From Opitutus terrae PB90-1 (lineage in GTDB: Bacteria; Verrucomicrobiota; Verrucomicrobiia; Opitutales; Opitutaceae), in NCBI RefSeq assembly GCF_000019965.1, contig NC_010571.1:62001-126000 (forward strand): a stretch of 64,000 nt of DNA. Reading direction: 5' to 3'. The position numbers were made by a program, and so were the translations under genes. Below are positions 19,032-26,632 of the stretch, one piece after another. The number at the start of each line of letters is the position of its first letter. The stretch's first letter is position 1. A model generated the notes under the pieces. The model was not told where the DNA came from, did not search any database, and worked only from the letters and a program-made list of their open reading frames with translations.

Positions 19032-19769
19032 TCAACCCGGTTCGGCCGCACACAGGGCCGCGCCGACGATCCCCGCCTCGTTGCCCGACGACGCCACCAC
19101 CAGCTTCGCGCGACAGCGCACGTGCCGGATAAACTTGTCGCTCTTCGAACTCGCCCCGCCGCCGAGCACGATCAGCTCCGGCCACAGCAGCCGCTCGAGC
19201 GTGCGCAGATATTCGCCCAGCTCGCGGGCCCAGCTGGCCCAGCTCAGTCCGCGCCGCTTGCGCGCCGCCGACGACACGTAGCGCTCCGCCGAGCGTCCAT
19301 GCCAGGGCAGATGGCCCAGCTCGGTGTTCGGCAGCAGCCGGCCGCCGGAAAACACCGCCGTGCCGATCCCGGTGCCGATCGTCACGAGCAGCACCGTGCC
19401 CTGGACGCGTCGACCCGCGCCGAACGTCACCTCCGCGAGTCCGGCGGCGTCGGCGTCGTTGATCAACGCCACGCGACAACCCGTCGCCTGGGCGAACAGT
19501 CGCCCCGCATCGCAGCCGACGAATCGCGGGTGCAAGTTGGCCGAGGTCAGCGTGCGCGAACCTTGCACCACGCCGGGAAAGCCCACGCCGATCCGCCCGC
19601 GCCACCGAAAATGCCGCGCGATTTCCGCCACGGCGCGGCTCATCGCCAGCGGCGTCAACGGCTCCGGCGTGGCGATCCGCAGCCGCGGCGCGAGCAGCCG
19701 GCCCGTGCGGGGGTCGACGGGTGCGCCTTTCACCGCAGACCCTCCGATGTCAATGCCGAGGGTTTTCAT
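19032..19769 (-). CDS. ppgK: ROK-family kinase, polyphosphate-glucokinase-like
   Basis: A 245-residue sugar kinase. Phosphate-binding loop [14 protein letters not shown] opens the protein; [16 protein letters not shown] carries the catalytic Asp; [11 protein letters not shown] is the second phosphate loop; PNTELGH and a final [11 protein letters not shown] block follow. These long matches fit strictly polyphosphate-dependent or polyphosphate/ATP glucokinases better than other ROK kinases. Cytoplasmic; makes glucose 6-phosphate. The usual ROK zinc-binding cysteine cluster is missing, as expected for this subgroup. Neighbours give no pathway context. Confidence 0.85.
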   Translation of the reverse strand: MKTLGIDIGGSAVKGAPVDPRTGRLLAPRLRIATPEPLTPLAMSRAVAEIARHFRWRGRIGVGFPGVVQGSRTLTSANLHPRFVGCDAGRLFAQATGCRVALINDADAAGLAEVTFGAGRRVQGTVLLVTIGTGIGTAVFSGGRLLPNTELGHLPWHGRSAERYVSSAARKRRGLSWASWARELGEYLRTLERLLWPELIVLGGGASSKSDKFIRHVRCRAKLVVASSGNEAGIVGAALCAAEPG

Positions 19770-19832
19770 GCCCGACCTCTACACGCCGCCCCGGCCGGCC
19801 GCACGTGCAATCTGTGGCGCGTCACGGACCGT

Positions 19833-20288
19833 TCAACCACCCTGCGGTTGCTTGCCCTGCAACTCCTCGGCGGTGGCCGCGCGCGCGCTGACGATCTCCA
19901 CGTCAAAGACGAGATCGACTCCGGCCAGCGGGTGATTGGCGTCGAGCAGCACGTCGTCGCCCTCCAGCCCGGCGACGGTCACCACGGGCGCACCGGGCTC
20001 GGGTCCGACTTGGAACGTGTCGCCAACGTTGAGTTCACCCTCGACGGGCAGCAGGCTGCGATTCACCCGTTGCACCTGCGCGGGATCGCGTTCGCCGTAA
20101 GCTTTTGCCGCGGGCACCTGCACTCGCCGCTTCACCCCGGCGTCCGCGTCGCGCAGCTGTTCGTCGAGCCCATCGATGATGTGCCCCGATCCCTCGAGAA
20201 ACGTGATCGGCGTGCCGCCCGCCGAGGTATCGAGCACGCGATTCGACGTATCGCGCAACGTGTAGTGAAAGGTGACGACGCGTGGCAT
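19833..20288 (-). CDS. SlyD-like FKBP peptidyl-prolyl isomerase
   Basis: A 151-residue FKBP-fold protein that speeds cis-trans proline isomerisation. It starts MPRVVTFHYTLRDT, with the SlyD-type ITFLEGSGHIIDGLDEQL and the AYGERDP block, then a flap domain and LLDANHPLAGVDLVFDVEIV near the end. The histidine-rich metal-binding tail of E. coli SlyD is absent; the C-terminus is ELQGKQPQGG. Upstream in-frame residues look non-homologous. Monocistronic, 64 bases before ppgK on the same strand. Confidence 0.9.
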   Translation of the reverse strand: MPRVVTFHYTLRDTSNRVLDTSAGGTPITFLEGSGHIIDGLDEQLRDADAGVKRRVQVPAAKAYGERDPAQVQRVNRSLLPVEGELNVGDTFQVGPEPGAPVVTVAGLEGDDVLLDANHPLAGVDLVFDVEIVSARAATAEELQGKQPQGG

Positions 20289-20410
20289 CCGCTGAACAGA
20301 AAGTAACACCTTCCAAGTAACAAGTGCCAAGATCCGGGTGCGGTGGCGCCCCACTCACCCATAGGTTCTATAGGTCTCACACGTCCCGTAGGTCCCACGC
20401 CCTCCCCCGT

Positions 20411-22936
20411 CTACGTCTCCTGCCGCAGAACCTCCAGCGGCGGATGATTCGTGATGCCCCGGCTGGTGAGCAGTCCCGTCACGAGCGTCACGACCACCAC
20501 CCCGCCCAACGCCGCGAGCAGCGCGCCTGGGCTGAACATCACCGGCGACTTGAACACGAACTTTGCCAGCAACGCGTTCGCCGTCAGCGCGAGCAGGCCG
20601 CCGGTGAGCGCCGCGAGCACGCCGAGCACCGCGTATTCCACCAGTTGAATCTGTCGCAGCTGCCGCCGCGTCGCGCCGAGCGTGCGCAGCAGCACGGTCT
20701 CGCGAATCCGCTGGTACCGTCCCGTTAGCACCGCCCCGGCCAGCACGATTACGCCGGTGATGACCGTGAACAGCGCCATGAACGAGATCACGAACGCCGC
20801 CTTGGCGAAAATCCCGTCGAAGGTCTGCTGGATCAACGCGAGATCGATCGCCGATACGCTCGGCAATTCGCGGCCCACCGCGCGCTGCACCTGCGCCGAG
20901 ATCGTCGGCGTCGCGGCCCGTGTCGCCGCAATGAAGGTCTTCGGGGCCGGCTCCAGCACGCCCTCGGGAAACACCACGAAAAAATTCGGCTGCATCCGCT
21001 GCCACTCCACCTGCCGCAGGCTCGCGACGTAACCCGTGATCGGCACTCCCTGCACGTCGAACGTGAGCTCGTCGCCCAGTTTCAACTGCAGGTCCTTCGC
21101 CAGGCCTTCCTCGACCGACACCGGCACGCGCGCCTCGCCGGGCTCCACCCGGCCGATGAACGTGCCCGCAGTCAGCCGCTCCGTGTCCGTGAGCTGGCCG
21201 CGATACGTCGACCGATACTCGCGCCGCAGCGCCCAGCCGGGCAGGCGCGCGGACTCGTCTTTCAACCACTCCTCGACCGTCCGCCCCTTCAGCTTGGCCA
21301 GCCGCATCGTCACCATCGGCGCGTGCGCCAGCAACGGAGCGCCATTCGCCGCCGCGAGCTTTTCCAGCGCGCCGATCTGGTCCTCCTGCACATCGAAGAA
21401 GATCAAATTCGGTCGCGTGCCGCCGCCGATGCCCGCGATCTTCGCCAGCAGCGACGCGCGCGTCAGCACCAGCGTGAGCATCAAGAACGTGCCGAGCCCG
21501 AGCGACAGCAGCAGCAGCACGGTGCGGTTGTTCGGCCGGTGCAAGTTCGCCAGCCCCTGCCGGGCGACATACGGCAGCCCGCGCCGCGGTCCGAATTTTT
21601 TCGCCGCCCAGATGATCCCGCGCGCCAGCAGTGCCAGCGTGCCGAAGGCCACGCCAAGCATCAGTGCAAAGCCGCCCCCTGCGCGCCAGTTGCCGGCCTG
21701 CAGGATGGCGAAGCCAAGAATCGCCAGCCCGATGCCGGCGTAGATCCACTTCCGCCACGGATCCGCTCCCGTGCGCTCCCCCTGCGCGGAGCGGATCGCC
21801 AGCAGCGGCGAAACGCGGCGCACGGTCAGCAGCGGCAGTAGCGTGAACAACACGCAGATCACCAGCCCCGCGACCGTGCCGCGCAACACCGCCGGCCAGG
21901 AAATGAACATCTCGACCTGGAACGGCAGAAAATCCTTCAGCACCGCCGGCAGCAGCGTCTGCACGCCCACCCCGAGCAGCGCGCCAATCACCGCGCCCAC
22001 CGCGCCGAGCCCGAGGCCCTGGACGACATAGATCGTGAAGCTCGCGCGCGCCGTCGCACCGAGACAGCGCAGCATCGCCACGGTCGCGATCTTCTGCCGC
22101 ACGTAAACGTGCATGGCGCTCGCCACGCCCACCGCCCCGAGCACGAGCGCGACAAAACCCACGAGGCTCAGGAACGAATAAACGTCCTTCAGATTCTCGC
22201 CGAGGTCGCGTTTGCGTTCCTCCACCGTGGCGAACTGCAGCCGCTGCCCGCGAAACTTCTCGCGCATCTCCTTCACGAGCTGCTCCGCATCGCGCCCCGC
22301 CGGGAGCTTCAGATGCGCGCGATGCGTGGTGAACGTGTCGCGGCCGAGCAGCCCGGTGGCCTTGAAGCTTTCCATCGAGAGATACACCCGCGGCGAAAAC
22401 ATCGCCACCGCGGCGGATTCGCCGGGAATCTTCTGCAAAGCGCCCGCCACCTTGAAGGTCCCCTCGCCGATCCGCACCTCGTCGCCCGGCTGCACGCCGA
22501 ACTGCACCAGGATCGTTTCCTCCAGCAGCGCGAACGGTCCGCTGCGCACCTGCGCCATCGCGTCCGCCGGCGCGGTGACGAGTTCGCCATAAAAGGGAAA
22601 CCCACCTTCGAGCGCGCGCACCTGTACGAGCCGCCGCTGCTCGTCGCGGGTGGGGAACGTGATCATCGAGCGCAGCGAGACCTCGCGCGCGACCTCCCCA
22701 CCCAGCGATGCGAAATACGCGAGCGTTTCCGGCGCGAACTCCACGCGCGACGTGACCGCGATATCGGCGCCGAGCAGCGTCTTCGTCTGCTGCTCGACGG
22801 TCCGCTGCAGGTTGTCGCCCAGCGAGGCGATGCCCACGAGCGCGGCGATGCCGAGCACGATCGAGAGCGACACGAGCACCAGCCGCCGCCGCGACGCCCG
22901 CGAATCCCGCCAAGCCATTTTCAGAACGAAGGTCAT
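20411..22936 (-). CDS. ybbP: FtsX-family ABC transporter permease (YbbP-like)
   Basis: An 841-residue permease with the duplicated FtsX architecture: a first helix at about 18-40, an extracytoplasmic MacB-like domain to about 245, three helices (SLVGFVALVLGAVGVASAMH and two more), another helix pair, a second large extracytoplasmic domain, and three closing helices (VISFMALFTVITGVIVLAGA and following). In E. coli ybbP lies with ybbA next to tesA, and the same three genes are found here. Partner ATPase is the ybbA-like gene upstream on this strand. Substrate unknown; lipid or lipoprotein extraction is known for relatives. Confidence 0.88.
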   Translation of the reverse strand: MTFVLKMAWRDSRASRRRLVLVSLSIVLGIAALVGIASLGDNLQRTVEQQTKTLLGADIAVTSRVEFAPETLAYFASLGGEVAREVSLRSMITFPTRDEQRRLVQVRALEGGFPFYGELVTAPADAMAQVRSGPFALLEETILVQFGVQPGDEVRIGEGTFKVAGALQKIPGESAAVAMFSPRVYLSMESFKATGLLGRDTFTTHRAHLKLPAGRDAEQLVKEMREKFRGQRLQFATVEERKRDLGENLKDVYSFLSLVGFVALVLGAVGVASAMHVYVRQKIATVAMLRCLGATARASFTIYVVQGLGLGAVGAVIGALLGVGVQTLLPAVLKDFLPFQVEMFISWPAVLRGTVAGLVICVLFTLLPLLTVRRVSPLLAIRSAQGERTGADPWRKWIYAGIGLAILGFAILQAGNWRAGGGFALMLGVAFGTLALLARGIIWAAKKFGPRRGLPYVARQGLANLHRPNNRTVLLLLSLGLGTFLMLTLVLTRASLLAKIAGIGGGTRPNLIFFDVQEDQIGALEKLAAANGAPLLAHAPMVTMRLAKLKGRTVEEWLKDESARLPGWALRREYRSTYRGQLTDTERLTAGTFIGRVEPGEARVPVSVEEGLAKDLQLKLGDELTFDVQGVPITGYVASLRQVEWQRMQPNFFVVFPEGVLEPAPKTFIAATRAATPTISAQVQRAVGRELPSVSAIDLALIQQTFDGIFAKAAFVISFMALFTVITGVIVLAGAVLTGRYQRIRETVLLRTLGATRRQLRQIQLVEYAVLGVLAALTGGLLALTANALLAKFVFKSPVMFSPGALLAALGGVVVVTLVTGLLTSRGITNHPPLEVLRQET

Positions 22937-22943
22937 GGATGCT

Positions 22944-23391
22944 CCCGCGAATTACGCCAATGGCCGCGAATGACTTTTTGTGTTGGCGATACGCCGATAT
23001 TCCAACTTCGGGAACGCGCCAAAGTTCACGAGAAGTCCCAATTGGTAGCCCGTCGCGTGCAGGTAATTCTGGACCTGTGCAACGTGTTCGTCCGTGAGCT
23101 TCTCGCATGCCTTAAGCTCGAGCACGATCTTGTGCCAGCATGTGAAGTCCGGCGAGTAGGTGTGCTTCAGCGGCATTCCTTTGTAGCTGAGCGCAAGAGA
23201 GGGTTCGTGAACAAACGGTATGCTCCGAAGCCCGAGTTCAAGCTCCATGCAGTCGTGGTAGATCGGTTCAAGGAACCCGCAGCCCTTTTCGTTATAGACT
23301 TCAAACGCGGCTCCCACGATCGCGTAACTCTCATCCGGATAGATCAACTCACTCATAAGCTGGATTCGCGGCTATTCGCGAGATTCGCGGG
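22944..23391. mobile_element. Putative repeat-bounded unit carrying a GxxExxY gene
   Basis: Left end CCCGCGAAT (22944-22952) and right end ATTCGCGGG (23383-23391) are a perfect 9-bp inverted repeat, with further CGCGAAT-type copies just inside. The unit contains only the GxxExxY gene. The last codons of the ATPase gene and of the GxxExxY gene are themselves made of this repeat, as expected if the unit inserted at the ybbA end and supplied new stop codons. No transposase is present. Confidence 0.45.
22952..23356 (-). CDS. GxxExxY protein (nuclease-superfamily-like)
   Basis: A 134-residue protein of the GxxExxY family, named for the motif seen here as GFLEPIY in the first 35 residues. Later blocks, YSPDFTCWHKIVLELKACEKL, carry the D...E-x-K pattern of the PD-(D/E)xK nuclease superfamily, and the LLVNFGAFPKLEYRRI ending is typical. 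Function is unknown; these genes are scattered across bacterial genomes near short repeats. Here it separates an ABC ATPase from its permease, with 15 bases on each side, and its final codons lie in CGCGAAT repeat sequence. Confidence 0.9.
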   Translation of the reverse strand: MSELIYPDESYAIVGAAFEVYNEKGCGFLEPIYHDCMELELGLRSIPFVHEPSLALSYKGMPLKHTYSPDFTCWHKIVLELKACEKLTDEHVAQVQNYLHATGYQLGLLVNFGAFPKLEYRRIANTKSHSRPLA

Positions 23392-24079
23392 CAGTGACCA
23401 TCTCATCGCTGACGACGGCGCCGGTGCGGAGGCGGAGGATCCGGTGACAGCGGCGCGCCAGTTCGAGGTCGTGCGTCACCAGCACCAGCGTCGTGCCGCG
23501 TTCGCGGTTCAGCCCGAAAATCAGCTCCACCATCGCGTGCGCAGTGTCGCCGTCCAGATTGCCCGTCGGTTCGTCGCAGAATAATATTTTCGGCCGGTTC
23601 ATGAACGCCCGTGCCAAGGCCACGCGCTGCTGCTCGCCGCCCGAAAGTTGCACCGGATAATGCTCGCAACGCTCGCCGAGCCCGACGCGCGCCAGTAATT
23701 CGCGCGCCTCCGGCTCGCAGCCCGACTCGCCGCGCAGCTCGACCGGCACCAGCACGTTTTCCAGCGCGGTCAGCGTCGGCACCAGCTGGAAATTTTGAAA
23801 CACGAATCCGACATGCTGATTCCGCACGCGCGCCCGCGCATCCTCGTCCAACGCGGCGATCGACGCGCCGGCCAGCACCACGCTGCCGCCGCTGGGCTGA
23901 TCGAGGCCCGCGCACAGACCGAGCAGCGTCGTCTTGCCACTGCCGCTCGGGCCCACGATCGCCACGCTCGCGCCTGCCGGCACCTCGAAACTCACCTCGT
24001 GCAACACGGTGAGCGGCCCCGCCGCGGTCGGATATGTTTTTGTGAGCCGCTCGACTTTCAGCATCGTCTGGTCACTCAT
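23372..24079 (-). CDS. ybbA: ABC transporter ATP-binding protein (LolD/YbbA-like)
   Basis: A 235-residue ATPase of the MacB/LolD class. Walker A is GPSGSGKTT, the Q-loop lies in GFVFQNFQLVP, the signature is LSGGEQQRVALARA, Walker B is ILFCDEPTGNLD, and the H-loop is VTHDLELA. It powers the YbbP-like permease downstream. The C-terminal residues ARESRE are encoded by CGCGAAT repeat, so the original C-terminus was probably different. Start at MSDQTMLK; an ATG six bases upstream is an alternative. Divergent from the tesA-like gene, as in E. coli. Confidence 0.9.
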   Translation of the reverse strand: MSDQTMLKVERLTKTYPTAAGPLTVLHEVSFEVPAGASVAIVGPSGSGKTTLLGLCAGLDQPSGGSVVLAGASIAALDEDARARVRNQHVGFVFQNFQLVPTLTALENVLVPVELRGESGCEPEARELLARVGLGERCEHYPVQLSGGEQQRVALARAFMNRPKILFCDEPTGNLDGDTAHAMVELIFGLNRERGTTLVLVTHDLELARRCHRILRLRTGAVVSDEMVTARESRE

Positions 24080-24130
24080 GGGCATGGAACGATCACGAAA
24101 CACACGAATCTCACGAAAGAAAGCACCGTG

Positions 24131-24835
24131 ATGCTCAACGGTCTATTCCCGACACGAGCGGCCGGTTGGCTCCGCCAATTTCTTCCCACCCGCGAATGCC
24201 TTCGCGTCCCTGCGCGTGCTTCGCGGGCGCTCCTTTTCGCCTCTTGGGTTTGTTTCGTGGGCTTCTCCGTCCCGCTCGCCGCGAAAACGATCGTCTTTTT
24301 CGGCGACAGCCTCACGGCCGGCTACGGGCTCGACGATCCCGCGACGCAGGCATTCCCAGCGCGCGTCGCGGAAAAGCTCGCGCCGTCGCATCCCGGCTGG
24401 CGCGTGGTCAACGCCGGGCTCAGCGGCGAAACCAGTGCGGGCGGACTGCGCCGCGTGGACTGGGTGTTGCGGCAACCGATCGACCTCTTCGTCCTCGCGC
24501 TCGGCGCCAACGACGGACTCCGCGGCATCGAGCCGGCGGTCACCCGCGAAAACCTGCAGGGCATCATTGACCGCGTTCGCACCAAATTTCCCTCCGCCCA
24601 AATCGTGCTCGCCGGCATGATGATGCCGCCGAGCATGGGCCCGGACTACGCGCGCGAGTTCAGCGAAATCTTTCCGGCCTTGGCCGCGAAAAACCATCTC
24701 ACCTTCGTGCCGTTTCTGCTCGCGGGCGTCGGCGGCGACGACGCGCTCAACCAGGCGGATCGCATCCATCCCACGGAACGCGGTCATGAAGTCGTGGCCG
24801 AAAACGTCTGGAAAATTCTCGAGCCGCTGCTCTAG
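24131..24835 (+). CDS. tesA: Arylesterase / lysophospholipase-type SGNH hydrolase
   Basis: A 234-residue exported esterase of the TesA group. SGNH blocks: FFGDSLTAGYG with nucleophile Ser60, GLSGETS (Gly), LGANDGLRG (Asn), and DRIHPTERGH with the catalytic Asp and His. The signal-peptide core is ALLFASWVCFVGFSVPLA, but it is preceded by about 33 extra residues whose DNA consists of CACGAA/TTCGCG-type repeats, so the leader seems remodelled by repeat sequence. Divergent from ybbA, matching the E. coli tesA-ybbA-ybbP neighbourhood. Confidence 0.9.
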   Translation: MLNGLFPTRAAGWLRQFLPTRECLRVPARASRALLFASWVCFVGFSVPLAAKTIVFFGDSLTAGYGLDDPATQAFPARVAEKLAPSHPGWRVVNAGLSGETSAGGLRRVDWVLRQPIDLFVLALGANDGLRGIEPAVTRENLQGIIDRVRTKFPSAQIVLAGMMMPPSMGPDYAREFSEIFPALAAKNHLTFVPFLLAGVGGDDALNQADRIHPTERGHEVVAENVWKILEPLL

Positions 24836-24928
24836 ACGACGCGAGCCATCGCCCGGGCAGCCCGCACGTATGTCCGGCCGTCGGCTAGCTTTTGCGCTTC
24901 GCGTGAGTAACATCCCGCGCTTCCACCC

Positions 24929-25822
24929 ATGGTCCAGCCCGGCAGGATTCTTCCTCTCTGCGCCTTGAGCGTGCTCGCGTTCGCGCCCGTGGCGGCCGTA
25001 CCCCTGCCCGTGACCGGGCGGGTCGAGCTCAGCGCCACCGCCGCCGAGAACATCGCCCGCGCCGCCGCGCCGGTGGACCAGCTCGATGGCGAGCGGCTGC
25101 AGCTCGCGCTGGGCGCGGGCACGTGGCGCGAATGGCGAAACCAACTGCTTACCACCGCGGAACTGAGCGCCACGTTTGAACATTTGCCGGATTACTCGCA
25201 TGCCGACGGCGGCTCGTTCGGCGCGAGCGCCGGCGTCCGCCGCAAGCTCGGGCTCGGTCCGTTCGCGCCTGCGATCGACGCCGGCGCCGGCGTGTTTCAT
25301 CGCGACGCCCGCGAGAATCGCGACGACGGCACCACGTCCACGGCGAGCCTTCGCGTCAGCAAACGCCTCGGCTCCGCCTGGCGGCTCTCCGTCACCGGCG
25401 ACTGGCTGCAACACGACGCCCGCGGCGCGATGTTCGACCGTCGTCATCGCCGGCTGCTCGCCGCGCTCAACTGGGACGTCACCACCCGCTGGCAGCTCAC
25501 CGGCGGCATGGGCCGCTTGTGGGGCGAGTTCACCGCCAATGCATCATCGCCGGTCTGGCACCGCGCACTCGACGGCGCGCTGGGCCCCACTGTGGCCAAC
25601 TACTATCGCCAGCTTCCCTGGGACTACACGTATCTTTACGGCCCGGACTGGGTGAGCTACCGCACGCACGGCCGCTCGACGTTTCGGTGGCTCGAGGTCT
25701 CGCCGGCGCTCGCCCGCAACACCGCGCTCGCGCTCCGCTACGAATGGCTCACCACCATCAATCAAGTCGGCATCAAATATCGCCAAAAGAACTGGACGCT
25801 CACACTGCTCCAGCGGTTCTAG
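24929..25822 (+). CDS. Exported beta-barrel-like protein of unknown function
   Basis: A 297-residue protein with a signal peptide (MVQPGRILPLCALSVLAFAPVAAVP) and then alternating amphipathic strands, for example WRLSVTGDWLQHDA and LLAALNWDVTTRWQLTGG. It ends in a strand with C-terminal phenylalanine (WTLTLLQRF), the typical ending of outer-membrane barrels. I do not recognise the family. It is followed on the same strand by the cupredoxin and the adenylate cyclase, and may be the outer-membrane member of that cluster, though a repeat element lies between. Confidence 0.75.
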   Translation: MVQPGRILPLCALSVLAFAPVAAVPLPVTGRVELSATAAENIARAAAPVDQLDGERLQLALGAGTWREWRNQLLTTAELSATFEHLPDYSHADGGSFGASAGVRRKLGLGPFAPAIDAGAGVFHRDARENRDDGTTSTASLRVSKRLGSAWRLSVTGDWLQHDARGAMFDRRHRRLLAALNWDVTTRWQLTGGMGRLWGEFTANASSPVWHRALDGALGPTVANYYRQLPWDYTYLYGPDWVSYRTHGRSTFRWLEVSPALARNTALALRYEWLTTINQVGIKYRQKNWTLTLLQRF

Positions 25823-25963
25823 CCCGGAAATTTCATGAACAAGAGTAAGGCTCAGTCAGAAATTGCCGTCCGCCTGCGGCGGAGCGACCTTGTCGCGGCC
25901 AGCCCCGACAGAGTCGGCCCGCAGGGCGGATATTTCATGAATTTCATGAAATGTCCGGGCTAG
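25819..25963. repeat. Short element with 21-bp inverted terminal repeats
   Basis: CTAGCCCGGA-A-ATTTCATGAA at 25819-25839 is repeated inverted at 25943-25963 with one mismatch. The left copy overlaps the TAG stop of the barrel gene. The interior, about 100 bases, is GC-rich and partly self-complementary, with an extra TTTCATGAA copy next to the right end. It encodes nothing and looks like a non-autonomous palindromic element. Confidence 0.65.
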
Positions 25964-25981
25964 CGATCGTCTCGTGAATTC

Positions 25982-26632
25982 ATGAAATCCCTCCGCTCGC
26001 TGCTCGGGTTTTCCCTGCTGTCGCTGCCGCTGTTCGGCGCCGGCGGCGACGTCCGCGTCGAGATCACCGACGACAAGGGCACGCCCGTCGCCGACGCCGT
26101 GGCCTCGCTGCGGCCACTCGATACGCCGCCCGCCATCCAGCCGCCCACCGAGCCGGTCCTGGTGGTCCAGCAGGACCAGGAATTCCTGCCGTACGTCACC
26201 GCCGTGGTCGTCGGCACGCAGATCAGCTTTCCCAATCGCGACCGCGTGCAGCATCACGTCTACTCGCTGTCGGCGGCGAAGCCCTTCGAGCTGCCGCTCT
26301 ATCGCGACGAGCCGCATCAGCCCGTGCGCTTCGATCGTCCGGGCGTCGTGGCGCTTGGCTGCAACATTCACGACTGGATGGCCGCCTACATCGTCGTGCT
26401 GCCCACGCCGTTTTTCGCAACCACCCCCGCGAACGGCATCGCCCCGCTCGCCGCGTTGCCTCCGGGCCGCTACCAACTCGAGGTCTGGCATCCGCGCATC
26501 GCCGCCGTCGTGACGCGCGAGGTCACCGTGGATCCGAACGATCAGCGCACGCAGGTCATCACGGTGAAGCTCAAGCCCGACCGGCGCATTCGTCGCGCGC
26601 CGGAGATGGGCGGCAGCGGCGCCTACCGCTGA
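25982..26632 (+). CDS. Periplasmic cupredoxin-fold protein (methylamine-utilisation-like)
   Basis: A 216-residue exported protein: signal peptide MKSLRSLLGFSLLSLPLFGA, a beta-sandwich segment, then a cupredoxin. Likely type 1 copper ligands are His91 or His92 (RVQHHVYS), Cys127, His130 and Met133 in GCNIHDWM. Proteins with this order are often labelled methylamine utilisation protein, but no methylamine dehydrogenase genes are present. The C-terminal part (LPPGRYQLEVWHPR) adds a carboxypeptidase-regulatory-like strand set. Its TGA overlaps the ATG of the cyclase by one base, implying coupled expression and a common signalling role. Confidence 0.85.
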   Translation: MKSLRSLLGFSLLSLPLFGAGGDVRVEITDDKGTPVADAVASLRPLDTPPAIQPPTEPVLVVQQDQEFLPYVTAVVVGTQISFPNRDRVQHHVYSLSAAKPFELPLYRDEPHQPVRFDRPGVVALGCNIHDWMAAYIVVLPTPFFATTPANGIAPLAALPPGRYQLEVWHPRIAAVVTREVTVDPNDQRTQVITVKLKPDRRIRRAPEMGGSGAYR

